Shown one piece after another: positions 17,594-25,197 of a DNA stretch of 64,000 nt; within the stretch, counting starts at the first letter, position 1; each line of letters opens with the position of its first letter. The DNA is from Candidatus Nanosynbacter sp. HMT-352. GTDB taxonomy: Bacteria > Patescibacteriota > Saccharimonadia > Saccharimonadales > Saccharimonadaceae. The DNA lies in NCBI RefSeq assembly GCF_022819385.1, contig NZ_CP089290.1, positions 1-64,000 on the forward strand, written 5' to 3'. Below the pieces are notes generated by a model. The model searched no databases. It was not told the DNA's origin and saw only the letters and a list, made by a program, of their open reading frames with translations. A program made the position numbers and the translations under genes.

Positions 17594-17739
17594 TTTTTCC
17601 TCCTTTTAAACGGCCAAAACGGCTCGTCGCCATACGTACAGGGAAAAAGCACTACCATAGCCATGAAAATAATAATCAAAATAATCACTACTAGCCACGT
17701 TGGCAAGCCGCTCAGTAGTCCACCAATCCATTCAGCCAT
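17590..17739 (-). CDS. 49-aa single-pass membrane protein between hrcA and grpE
   Basis: The ORF encodes [15 protein letters not shown], then an Ile/Val-rich membrane helix, and ends in a Trp/Pro-Phe-Lys tail. Its ATG overlaps the hrcA stop (TAATG) and its TGA overlaps the grpE start (ATGA). GGAGG lies eight bases before its ATG. This packing and the good ribosome site make it very likely a real gene. I know no function; one might imagine a membrane-linked modulator of the heat-shock operon, but that is speculation. Confidence 0.75.
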   Translation of the reverse strand: MAEWIGGLLSGLPTWLVVIILIIIFMAMVVLFPCTYGDEPFWPFKRRKK

Positions 17740-18449
17740 TACAATACCTCCTCTAGCATCGCGCCCGTACGACGCACCAGCTCCATCGTTCGACGATAAT
17801 TTTGTCGCGTCGGACCAATCACACCGATGTAATTATCGCCACCAGACGATGACTTAAATTTACTTATAATTAACGTAGCACCGCTGCTTTTACCGATTGG
17901 GTTTTCGCTACCAATAAACACATTTAACGGCTCATCCGGCGCCGCTTCACGCAGCCACGGTTCGATATTGTCAATCAATTTAGCAACCGCCTGGACGTGA
18001 TCGCCATCACCAAACTCTGGCTGACTGAATAACTGAGTCATTCCGTTCATATACAAACTCGAACCAAACGACGCAAAACCAAAATTGCCAGTCATTTCCA
18101 CCAAACCATCAACCGCTCGACGAATCGCTTTGTCTGAAGTATCAACATTTGAATTGACGTGCGCCTCAATTGCTTTCGTACTACTATCAATACCGCTCGG
18201 CAATTCCGTCATTTGCGCTGCCGTGATTCCATTGACATAAAAACGATATCCCTTGTCCGTCGGAATTCGACCTGCGCTCGTGTGGGGCGCCTCAATAAAT
18301 CCCATCTCCTCAAGTTTTGCCATTTCACTGCGAATCGTGGCGCTGCTCACGCCAAACAGTTTGGCTAGCGTTACACTACCAACTGGCGCCGCAATTTCAG
18401 CGTATTGCTCGATAATAGCGACAAGGATTGCTTGTTGACGTTCGGTCAT
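17739..18449 (-). CDS. hrcA: Heat-inducible transcription repressor HrcA, short form
   Basis: HrcA binds CIRCE and represses the chaperone genes; GroEL or DnaK activity usually feeds back on it. The 236-aa product has the winged-helix N-terminus ([28 protein letters not shown] then [16 protein letters not shown]) and the conserved C-terminal part ([11 protein letters not shown] through RRTMELV). It is about 100 residues shorter than typical HrcA, missing much of the middle. The frame stays open nine codons upstream, but that ATG lies inside the operator. The ATG at 18449 is exactly six bases after TATAAT, so the mRNA is probably leaderless. It is autoregulated through the CIRCE at 18470. Confidence 0.95.
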   Translation of the reverse strand: MTERQQAILVAIIEQYAEIAAPVGSVTLAKLFGVSSATIRSEMAKLEEMGFIEAPHTSAGRIPTDKGYRFYVNGITAAQMTELPSGIDSSTKAIEAHVNSNVDTSDKAIRRAVDGLVEMTGNFGFASFGSSLYMNGMTQLFSQPEFGDGDHVQAVAKLIDNIEPWLREAAPDEPLNVFIGSENPIGKSSGATLIISKFKSSSGGDNYIGVIGPTRQNYRRTMELVRRTGAMLEEVL

Positions 18450-18455
18450 AGTCCA

Positions 18456-18461
18456 ATTATA
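18456..18461 (-). promoter_or_regulatory. -10 box of hrcA, leaderless start
   Basis: TATAAT, six bases, then the ATG at 18449. TTGTAT 17 bases upstream, inside CIRCE, is the likely -35. Confidence 0.75.
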
Positions 18462-18469
18462 TCGCAAAT

Positions 18470-18496
18470 CTAGCACTCATACAAGCAGAGTGCCAA
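18470..18496. promoter_or_regulatory. CIRCE operator of hrcA
   Basis: CTAGCACTC-N9-GAGTGCCAA, one imperfect position in each arm. It overlaps the hrcA -35. Confidence 0.92.
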
Positions 18497-18499
18497 GCC

Positions 18500-19867
18500 T
18501 TATCGTCTTTCCGTAAAGTAGCGCGCCGCATCTGAAGAGAACAACATCATGATCATAATATGCACGCCAATCGAGATCAAAAGCAGCATAATCGACGCAT
18601 TAATTCGCCCAATTGTCACGGATAAAGATTCGGTGACAATGGCTAGTGTCGCCACAGAAAGTAGCGAGATTCGCGCCCGACTACTCCCTCGAAGCAACAG
18701 CCCAACCAGCACGATTTCCGCCACGACCAGCAGAACATTAAAGCCAGCCATCATTGACAACATGGTATTCGCAGCATTTATATCAATTCCATCAATATTC
18801 GCAACTTGCACCAAAGTCGTCGGCCAGCTAGAAAAGTCCACCAACATTTGCCCAATTGTGAATAACGACGCCAGAATCATCAATCCGCCGCCAATTAAAA
18901 TCTGCGGTGGTCGGCGACTCCAAAGCTCTTCCAATAAAGTTTCGTGATTTCGCGGATGACGATCATAAATTGTACCATCCATAATCACTCCGAGCCGCGT
19001 TGAAGCCGCGACATTATCGTCAGCCTTTATCCGACCAACTCCCAAAATTGGCAAATCGCCATCAGTGCGAATGGAATCTCCAAGACCGTTGCGCGAATGA
19101 TAGCCCGTTGAAAAATCCTTTAATATCGTCACTCTAACATTTTTATTGTTACTTTTAACCGACTCAATGATATAATCTCGTTCAATATCAATATTCTCGT
19201 CAATTTTATGCGTGAACTGGAAAGTAAACAAAGAAAAGCCAACACTCTTATCGTATGTACCAGCCGCCAACCAATCAACTCGATGACCGCCAGGAAGAAG
19301 CCAGCCAGTTGGACATCGCCAAAACCTAACATGATGACGACGCCTTGGATTGCCGTCAACTTCCTGCTGATAAGCAAAGTCCTGCCGTCTGCCAAATAAA
19401 AATGCGGGCGACACCGGTGCATTTGGATAACTACGACCACTCAGCACGGTAAGCACCATTTTCCAAGCTGATCTTGGAGTTATGTCATCCGCCAAAACCC
19501 AGCCAGCCTCAGTCATTGCCTTATGGAGCTTTTCTTCCGAGCCGCGCACGCTCAAATTGACAGGGTCACTCAATACTCCGTCCGCCGTTCGCGTTCTACC
19601 GATAAAATAATTCGGTACGTACATATTGCTCAAAATTCGATGAAGCCTAGGCAGCGCCAAATACGCCACAATTATCCACACAACAAAGAACAAGCCAACC
19701 AGCCACCAACCGCCCGTCACCCAACCTTCTCTAAGCACTAACCACGCCAACCAAAACGACGCCAAACCTGCAAAGATAAAAAAGGATTGGTCTAACAATG
19801 TAGTCAAGGTCTTCGAGGAACGATCTTGTCTGGCTGCTATTTTTTTTGGAGTTTTTACTGAACTCAT
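18500..19867 (-). CDS. Membrane protein with LssY_C domain
   Basis: The 455-aa product has two N-terminal membrane segments (about 28-75) and a soluble domain (about 95-300) with the LssY_C-type pattern (DPVNLSVRGSEEKLHKAMTEAGW, NAPVSPAFLFGRRQDFAYQ, RRRHHVRFWR, THKIDENIDIERD). Three to four C-terminal membrane segments follow. The LssY_C domain is common but of unknown function, often attached to membrane phosphatase-like proteins. The ATG overlaps the gmk stop and lies six bases after TGA-TATAAT, which is itself within the last codons of gmk. It may therefore be transcribed independently of gmk. Confidence 0.82.
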   Translation of the reverse strand: MSSVKTPKKIAARQDRSSKTLTTLLDQSFFIFAGLASFWLAWLVLREGWVTGGWWLVGLFFVVWIIVAYLALPRLHRILSNMYVPNYFIGRTRTADGVLSDPVNLSVRGSEEKLHKAMTEAGWVLADDITPRSAWKMVLTVLSGRSYPNAPVSPAFLFGRRQDFAYQQEVDGNPRRRHHVRFWRCPTGWLLPGGHRVDWLAAGTYDKSVGFSLFTFQFTHKIDENIDIERDYIIESVKSNNKNVRVTILKDFSTGYHSRNGLGDSIRTDGDLPILGVGRIKADDNVAASTRLGVIMDGTIYDRHPRNHETLLEELWSRRPPQILIGGGLMILASLFTIGQMLVDFSSWPTTLVQVANIDGIDINAANTMLSMMAGFNVLLVVAEIVLVGLLLRGSSRARISLLSVATLAIVTESLSVTIGRINASIMLLLISIGVHIMIMMLFSSDAARYFTERR

Positions 19868-20574
19868 AGATTAATTATATCATTGAGGAGATTTCGAGCT
19901 ACCAAACGCGCCTCGTCATCTTGACGCTTAAACACGTCGCCGCGCAAAATAATTTCCTCGGTCACTCGAATTGCTCGCTCCAAATCGTCATTGATAATAA
20001 CATGATAATACGGAACTTCAAGCGCGTAAGCCAACTCTTTTACCGCCGAGGCGTGACGCTTTGGCCACTCCGCTTGAAAATCTTCTTCGGTTGCGTAACG
20101 CTTTTTCAATCGCTCAATCCAAGTTTGGCTATTTGGCGGCACAATGAAAATCGCAATGCTATCTGGCGCCAGTCGCTCATATTCCTCCACGCCCTGAACG
20201 TCAATGTCAGTAATTGCCACGCGGTTCTGGTCATGCGCTAATTTCAGCTCAGCCACTGACGTTCCATAAACTGTACTGTGAACAAATTTTGCCTCAATAA
20301 ATTCATTATTTTGTAGCATATTTTCGGCAGTTTGCGAATCAATAAAGTGATAATCAATTCCATCTTGCTCGGCACATCCATTATTTGTGCGTGGCGCGCG
20401 CGTAGTGTGAGAAACAATATCGCGAAACTCCGGAGACTTCAGTAATTGTTTTTTTATCGTGTCTTTGCCCGCACCAGAAATTCCCGCAAGCAGCGCAATT
20501 TTCGTACTTTTAACCAACTCAATTGTCGATTCAGTTGGCTGATAATTTGTAATAAGATCTTCAATACTTGGCAT
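19864..20574 (-). CDS. gmk: Guanylate kinase
   Basis: Gmk phosphorylates GMP to GDP. The 236-aa product has a P-loop GISGAGKDT near residue 33, the GMP-binding region (SHTTRAPR, then DYHFID) and the RLKKRYATEEDF lid. About 25 extra residues precede the usual N-terminus and the C-terminus is also extended, so it is longer than the typical 205 residues. The stop TGA overlaps the start of the LssY_C gene. Confidence 0.93.
   Translation of the reverse strand: MPSIEDLITNYQPTESTIELVKSTKIALLAGISGAGKDTIKKQLLKSPEFRDIVSHTTRAPRTNNGCAEQDGIDYHFIDSQTAENMLQNNEFIEAKFVHSTVYGTSVAELKLAHDQNRVAITDIDVQGVEEYERLAPDSIAIFIVPPNSQTWIERLKKRYATEEDFQAEWPKRHASAVKELAYALEVPYYHVIINDDLERAIRVTEEIILRGDVFKRQDDEARLVARNLLNDIINL
19874..19879 (-). 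promoter_or_regulatory. Extended -10 box of the LssY_C gene inside gmk
   Basis: TGA-TATAAT, six bases, ATG at 19867. The box is within codons for the gmk C-terminus. Confidence 0.6.
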
Positions 20575-20583
20575 AATATTTAT

Positions 20584-21042
20584 CTATAATAACTCATCAA
20601 GTACAGATTGCCAATTGGGAAATTCAGAACTTCCAAAACGAATAAGCCGACCAGGAAACTCGCCCGCACCATTCGCCGTCCGATCGTCAATCAAAATATC
20701 GCCTCGACTCAAATTCTTTGCTGACGAAAAAATAACCTTACGGAAGAAAACATTATCCGAACCTTCGCCGCCAAAATACTTTTTCACCCACGCCAACTTA
20801 TCGCCCAAAGCCGTCGGATTTTCCCATGGAGAAGAAGATAAAATATATAAATCATATTTGTCTTTCAGGGCGTAAACCGCCTCAATAGCTCCAGGCACTG
20901 GATCCATCAAAGAAAAAATTCCTGGAATATTATCGTGCTGGCCAGCAAACTCATCAATCAACTCGGACGATATCTTCGTTAAAGCAGATTTGAAATCCGC
21001 CAAAACGCCATCCATATCAATATAAACAATAGGTTTTTTCAT
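20584..21042 (-). CDS. HAD-type 5'(3')-deoxyribonucleotidase (NT5C-like)
   Basis: The 152-aa product has the HAD nucleophile motif DMDGVLADF at 9-17, motif II SSSPW near residue 70 and a late acidic motif DILIDDRTANG near 116. This arrangement fits cytosolic 5'-nucleotidases of the NT5C type, which dephosphorylate (deoxy)nucleotides. An AAGGGA stretch lies upstream of the ATG. It starts two bases after the stop of the C-terminal lepA fragment, so the two share a transcript. Confidence 0.82.
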   Translation of the reverse strand: MKKPIVYIDMDGVLADFKSALTKISSELIDEFAGQHDNIPGIFSLMDPVPGAIEAVYALKDKYDLYILSSSPWENPTALGDKLAWVKKYFGGEGSDNVFFRKVIFSSAKNLSRGDILIDDRTANGAGEFPGRLIRFGSSEFPNWQSVLDELL

Positions 21043-21044
21043 GA

Positions 21045-22007
21045 CTAATCCCTTTTTAGCATCACCATAAATGCTTCGCTCGGTATGTCGACTTTACCAA
21101 AGCGTTTCATTCGTTTTTTACCGCGCGCCTGCTTGGCAAGAAGCTTCTTTTTACGACTGACATCGCCGCCGTAAAGATAGCCCGTAACGTCTTTTCGATA
21201 AGCGCCGATATTTTCCCTGGCAATAAATTTACCGCCAATTGCCGCTTGCAATGAAACCTCAAAACTCTGACGTGGCACGACTTCCTTCAATTTCTTAACA
21301 ATCTCACGCCCCAAATGCTGTGATTCCGACCGATGACACATTACGCTCAACGAATCAACCATTTCGCCCGCTACATAAAAATCGACGCGCACCAAATCTT
21401 CCACTTGATAATCCGACAATTCATAATTAAACGAACCGTAGCCGCTGGTAATAGATTTCAATTGGTCATAAAAATCCGTCAATAAATTCGCGAGTGGCGC
21501 CGCAAATGAAATCAGCGCCCGCTCGTCAATGTAACTCAGGTTTTTCTGGCGACCACGCTTACTCACGATCAACTGAATCACCGCACCGATGTAATCCTGT
21601 GGCACAACAATTTCACCGTCAATCCACGGCTCGCGAATCTCTTTTATCTGCGCCGGGTCGGGCAATTCACTGGCGGATTTGATATCCAGCTCCTCGCCAT
21701 TCGTCAGACCAACTTGATAATCAGTACTCGGATTGGTCACAATTAAATCCAAATTATACTCACGCTCCAATCGCTCGCGAATGATGTCCATATGAAGCAG
21801 ACCCAAAAATCCAATTCGCACACCATAGCCCAAAACCGGCGAATTCTCCGGCTCGAATTGCAGCGCCGAATCGCTCAGGCTCAACTTTTCAATTGCCTCT
21901 TTCAGGTCGTTATAGTCTTCATTGGATACCGGGAAAAAACCCGCATAAACAAACGGCTTAACTTCTTTATAACCTGGAAGTGGTTGGACGGTAATTTTTT
22001 CAGTCAT
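21045..22007 (-). CDS. lepA: C-terminal half of elongation factor 4 (LepA), split gene
   Basis: The 320-aa product aligns with LepA from the start of domain III (PLPGYKEVKPFVYAGFFP, GFLGLLHMDIIRERLEREYNLDLI) to the LepA-specific C-terminal domain (GKFIARENIGAYRKDV, KVDIPSEAFMVMLKRD). It lacks the GTPase domain, which is encoded at 22709-23539. The frame is fully open and begins with its own ATG. A TGA-TATAAT box lies 11 bases before that ATG, so this half could be expressed separately. Whether the two proteins reassemble into a working EF4 is unknown. Confidence 0.9.
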   Translation of the reverse strand: MTEKITVQPLPGYKEVKPFVYAGFFPVSNEDYNDLKEAIEKLSLSDSALQFEPENSPVLGYGVRIGFLGLLHMDIIRERLEREYNLDLIVTNPSTDYQVGLTNGEELDIKSASELPDPAQIKEIREPWIDGEIVVPQDYIGAVIQLIVSKRGRQKNLSYIDERALISFAAPLANLLTDFYDQLKSITSGYGSFNYELSDYQVEDLVRVDFYVAGEMVDSLSVMCHRSESQHLGREIVKKLKEVVPRQSFEVSLQAAIGGKFIARENIGAYRKDVTGYLYGGDVSRKKKLLAKQARGKKRMKRFGKVDIPSEAFMVMLKRD

Positions 22008-22018
22008 AACTATGTATT

Positions 22019-22024
22019 ATTATA
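22019..22024 (-). promoter_or_regulatory. Putative -10 box for the lepA C-terminal half
   Basis: TGA-TATAAT, 11 bases before the ATG at 22007; lies in the insertion. Confidence 0.45.
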
Positions 22025-22085
22025 TCAGTTCAGCGTTCTTGTATAAACGCACAGTAAATCGCTCCCTGCTAGTCCAAAATCTCTA

Positions 22086-22120
22086 CCAGCAACTTTTTTA
22101 TGAAGTTGCTGGTTTTGTTT
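22086..22120. terminator. Hairpin terminator between SemiSWEET and lepA C-half
   Basis: A 10-bp perfect stem (22086-22095 with 22103-22112). The better T tract (TTTTGTTT) is on the plus strand; on the minus strand the tail is only moderately T-rich. It may have been bidirectional in the donor genome. Confidence 0.65.
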
Positions 22121-22129
22121 ATATAACTT

Positions 22130-22393
22130 TTATAAAGAAGTAATAAAAGTTAAACCGCCTAATATCACTCCCGCTGCATTGGGAATGATGAGGATCCAGT
22201 CTTTTTTAGGTTCTTTTGTCCAACCATAGATTACCCAAATTAAACAAGAAACTGCTGCGAATAGTGGTTGGAATGGTTGAGCTTTTTCTCCTTGTAGGTT
22301 AGCGATAATTTGTGGAATATATGCAATAAAGACAAGGATCCCAATAAAAGCTCCAATAGATCCGACAAAGCGATTAATTTTTTGTTTAGACAT
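22130..22393 (-). CDS. SemiSWEET-type small sugar transporter (PQ-loop)
   Basis: The 87-aa product (from MSKQKINRF) has three hydrophobic helices and the PQ-loop signature (AYIPQIIANL; later SCLIWVIYGW), the layout of SemiSWEETs, which dimerise to carry sugars. It closely resembles proteins I associate with oral Firmicutes such as streptococci, but no search was run. It is bounded by IS remnants, consistent with horizontal acquisition. A GAGGT site precedes the chosen ATG; an ATG four codons upstream lies inside the 12-base palindrome ACCTCATGAGGT. Confidence 0.85.
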   Translation of the reverse strand: MSKQKINRFVGSIGAFIGILVFIAYIPQIIANLQGEKAQPFQPLFAAVSCLIWVIYGWTKEPKKDWILIIPNAAGVILGGLTFITSL

Positions 22394-22413
22394 ATAATAC
22401 CTCATGAGGTTTT

Positions 22414-22443
22414 ATTATATTATAAAGGAAAAGATGCTGTCAA
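22414..22443 (-). promoter_or_regulatory. Hybrid promoter of SemiSWEET: -35 in the IS end, -10 outside
   Basis: TTGACA at 22438-22443 lies within the IS terminal sequence, and TATAAT at 22414-22419 follows at 18 bases. An outward-facing -35 in an IS end is a known way for IS elements to activate a neighbour. Confidence 0.6.
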
Positions 22444-22655
22444 TAATTTTGTGTAAACACTCTTAGAGTCTTCAAACAAAGTAACTAAGTAACGTTCCAG
22501 AGCCTCCTCGTTAGGAAAAAGAACCTTCTATTTCGTTTGACGTTTGATTTCTTTATTAAGAGACTTAATGAGTTTTGTCGAATAAATGCTATGCCAAATC
22601 TGGTAAGGAAACTGATTTCAGCAATCATACGCGTCAATACTACGAACCAACGCCA
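22420..22655 (-). pseudogene. Degraded IS256-family transposase, C-terminal remnant
   Basis: Read on the minus strand, one frame gives IDAYDC-stop-NQFPYQIWHSIYSTKLIKS, then LNKEIKRQTK-stop-KVLFPNEEALERYLVTLFED, and stops at 22420. The IYST-[KN]-LI-[KE]-S, then LNKEIKRQTK, and FPNEEAL patterns are typical of the C-terminal part of IS256-family transposases. In-frame stops and the missing 5' part show that it is dead. After LFED the sequence runs directly into the IS end, so the normal C-terminal residues are also lost. Confidence 0.8.
22433..22458. repeat. Probable IS256-type terminal inverted repeat (one end)
   Basis: GATGCTGTCAATAATTTTGT and following bases look like the terminal repeat of IS256-group elements, which begin near GATACTGTCAATAATT. 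I find no matching opposite end. Confidence 0.5.
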
Positions 22656-22708
22656 AAAAAATTCAGTTAAGCTTATTGTTTGTAGATTCGTGGTTTCCCT
22701 TTTTAATC

Positions 22709-23539
22709 TTAATTAAAATATCTCCCCAGTGTTACCGTATCGCCAACCCGCGCCTCGCGTGTCGTTTTTAGGTTTGTCACAATATAGCCAATTTCGCCAG
22801 TTTCAAGCGAAGGGTCGGGTTGCATGGCTGGATTAAGATGCCCGACCTCCAAAGCTAGTCCATTTGCGCCAGTCGCCATCATTCGGATAGACTCGCCCTT
22901 TTTAATTCGCCCATCAACCACCCGCACGTATAAAATCACGCCGCGATAATCGTCATAATAGCTATCAAAAATCAGTGCCCTAGTCGGATCATCAACCTCG
23001 CCAGTTGGTGCTGGAATTTTATCAACAACCGCATCCAAAACCTTATCTACGTTTTGACCAGTTTTAGCAGAAATATGAATAATCTCGCTCTCATCGCAGC
23101 CCAACAAATTAATAACTTGCCTGGATACGCGCGGTATGTCGGCGGCCGGAAGATCAACCTTATTCAGAACCGGAATAATCGTCAAATCCTGCTCCATCGC
23201 CAAGTAAACGTTCGATAGTGTTTGCGCCTGAATTCCCTGGCTGGCATCAACCACTAATATCGCGCCCTCGCAAGCCTGCAAACTACGCGAAACTTCATAG
23301 CTAAAATCGACATGCCCCGGAGTGTCAATCAAATTCAGATCGACATTTTTATATCGCATTCGCACCGGCGCCAACTTAATAGTAATGCCTTTTTCCCGCT
23401 CCAAATCCATCGAGTCCAGCAACTGCGATTTCATTTCGCGCTTTTCTACCGTCCCAGTCATCTCCATCATTCGATCGGCCAGCGTAGACTTGCCGTGATC
23501 AATGTGAGCAATAATACAAAAATTCCGAATATTTTCCAT
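22709..23539 (-). CDS. lepA: N-terminal half of elongation factor 4 (LepA), split gene
   Basis: The 276-aa product contains the complete GTPase domain (G1 [10 protein letters not shown]2 region with KGITIK, G3 DTPGH, G4 NKVD, G5 SAK) and domain II, ending at [11 protein letters not shown] and a TAA. Full-length LepA is about 600 residues; 276 plus the 320 of the separate downstream half nearly equals that. EF4 back-translocates stalled ribosomes and is not essential in many bacteria, so a split gene could be tolerated. The ATG overlaps the murJ stop (TAATG), so it remains in the ftsH-murJ transcript. Confidence 0.93.
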   Translation of the reverse strand: MENIRNFCIIAHIDHGKSTLADRMMEMTGTVEKREMKSQLLDSMDLEREKGITIKLAPVRMRYKNVDLNLIDTPGHVDFSYEVSRSLQACEGAILVVDASQGIQAQTLSNVYLAMEQDLTIIPVLNKVDLPAADIPRVSRQVINLLGCDESEIIHISAKTGQNVDKVLDAVVDKIPAPTGEVDDPTRALIFDSYYDDYRGVILYVRVVDGRIKKGESIRMMATGANGLALEVGHLNPAMQPDPSLETGEIGYIVTNLKTTREARVGDTVTLGRYFN

Positions 23540-25191
23540 TAGCCCTTAAACTCCAATCGTCCAAATAACACTTTTTTCAATCGTGCAAGAATCGGGTCAA
23601 TTTCTGGCAATTTTAGCCACTTTGAAGCCGCGGCATACGAGCCAAAACTAACCAATGAAATGATAACAAATTTCGGAAAAGCGCTAAAAAAGCTGTCGTC
23701 ATGATAACGAAACGGCATAATTAGCACGGCGATATAACAAACCACACCCGTAATAGTTCCAGCAATTATCATCTTAAAAATCGCTCGTACGAACGTCATG
23801 TCGAATAATTTTGGCATTTGACGATTCATAACCGCTAAAAGCACAACCACTTCCAAAACCGCCACTGTTGATTGGGCCCAAGCCAATCCATACGCGCCCA
23901 TTTTCAAGACCATCGATAGAACAATTGCTAAAATAATATTCAAAGTAATCGAGAAAATTGAAATATACAGCGGAGTTTTCGTATCTTGGCGGGCGTAAAA
24001 TGCTCGCGCGGCCATATGGTAAATAGTTCGGAACAAAATCGCCACGACCAGACAGCCCAAAATTCCCGCGATCAGTTGATTGCCACCATTGCGAATAAAA
24101 TGCACAACGTATCCCCTGGTAAAGAAAATCACCACTGACACCGGAAGTGCCATCCAAAAAATAATTCTCAGCAGGGAACGCAGGTCTTTTTGAAATAGAT
24201 CATTTCGACCTTCACCCAAATGCTCAGTTAATTGCGGAAAGGCGGCATTTGAAATCGCCACACCAATAAGATTGATCGGCATCATATGAAGAGTTAAGGC
24301 CTGCTGGTACGCCCTAACCGTTCCATCGGCTAAGCGCGAAGCTAAATTGACCTCGACCAAACTAACTACATAATCCATACCCTGATCAACCGAACGTGCT
24401 GGCAGCAAAGATAGGACTTTTCTAAAACCCTTATTTCGCCAATAAATTTTGAAATTGTAATCAAAACCAAGCCCAGCCAAACCGACTGCGCTGACGATCA
24501 ATTGCAGGAACGAGCCCAAAACCACACCCAACGCCACACCCATAATGCCGCCGTCAAAAATCTGCCAGCCGAATAAATTGACGCCACCAGTAAACCACAC
24601 CGTACCGATAATAATACCGACGTTGTATAACATTGGTGCCAGCGCACAGAACATAAATCGCCCAACCGCTTGCTGGATACTAGCAATCACCGCCGCAACC
24701 GCAAAAATAAACGGATTAACCGCAATCACTTGCATCATACTAACCGCCAAAGCATGACCAGATTCACTCAGACCAGGCGCGATTAAATACTTCATCAACG
24801 GATCAGCGAAAATAATAATCAGCACCGACGCCGCCATGGTTATTAGCGCCATAAAATTAATCATGCTCGAGCTAATTTGCCAAGCCGACTGCTTATTGCC
24901 CTTGACCCAGCGCTCATTAAAAACTGGAATAAACGTCACACTAAGCGCACCAGAAACCAGCACTGCAAACATAAAATCTGGCACCATGAAAGCTGCCGTA
25001 TAAGCGTCTAGTCCAACTGGGTATCCCGCCAATGCTCCGTTTTCGCTTGGCATGTAGGCGGAGTTAAGCAGACGATCACGAAAAAACCCCAGCAAGCTCG
25101 ACAACAATGTCGAGCCCGCCAGAATCGTAGCAGCCAATTTCACATTAAGCCGCTGATTTATTTTCGTGACCGTACTACGAACGCGCCCCAT
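23539..25191 (-). CDS. murJ: Lipid II flippase MurJ (MviN)
   Basis: MurJ moves lipid II across the membrane for peptidoglycan synthesis. The 550-aa product has about 14 membrane helices and the family features [17 protein letters not shown] near the N-terminus and [15 protein letters not shown] in the middle. The start is six bases after the ftsH stop with no clear Shine-Dalgarno. lepA follows with a TAATG overlap. Together with murC in this window it shows that the cell makes its own peptidoglycan. Confidence 0.92.
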   Translation of the reverse strand: MGRVRSTVTKINQRLNVKLAATILAGSTLLSSLLGFFRDRLLNSAYMPSENGALAGYPVGLDAYTAAFMVPDFMFAVLVSGALSVTFIPVFNERWVKGNKQSAWQISSSMINFMALITMAASVLIIIFADPLMKYLIAPGLSESGHALAVSMMQVIAVNPFIFAVAAVIASIQQAVGRFMFCALAPMLYNVGIIIGTVWFTGGVNLFGWQIFDGGIMGVALGVVLGSFLQLIVSAVGLAGLGFDYNFKIYWRNKGFRKVLSLLPARSVDQGMDYVVSLVEVNLASRLADGTVRAYQQALTLHMMPINLIGVAISNAAFPQLTEHLGEGRNDLFQKDLRSLLRIIFWMALPVSVVIFFTRGYVVHFIRNGGNQLIAGILGCLVVAILFRTIYHMAARAFYARQDTKTPLYISIFSITLNIILAIVLSMVLKMGAYGLAWAQSTVAVLEVVVLLAVMNRQMPKLFDMTFVRAIFKMIIAGTITGVVCYIAVLIMPFRYHDDSFFSAFPKFVIISLVSFGSYAAASKWLKLPEIDPILARLKKVLFGRLEFKG

Positions 25192-25197
25192 AGTATT

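Larger units (their letters stand above)
22008..22708 (-). mobile_element. Insertion splitting lepA: IS256-type remnant plus SemiSWEET gene
   Basis: About 700 bases separate the two lepA halves. From the N-terminal side on the minus strand it holds a decayed 3' portion of an IS256-family transposase, the IS terminal sequence, a SemiSWEET transporter gene with its own promoter, a hairpin terminator, and then the C-terminal lepA half. No clear target duplication is visible. The combination suggests past insertion of an IS-borne segment followed by loss of most of the IS. Confidence 0.75.

Noticed and set aside
18450..18476. Upstream ATG for HrcA
   Set aside because: It lies inside the CIRCE operator and upstream of the -10 box, so it would not be in the transcript.
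22420..22655. Active IS element or group II intron in lepA
   Set aside because: Only the 3' part of a transposase is present, with in-frame stops and one end; there are no intron-domain structures or reverse transcriptase.
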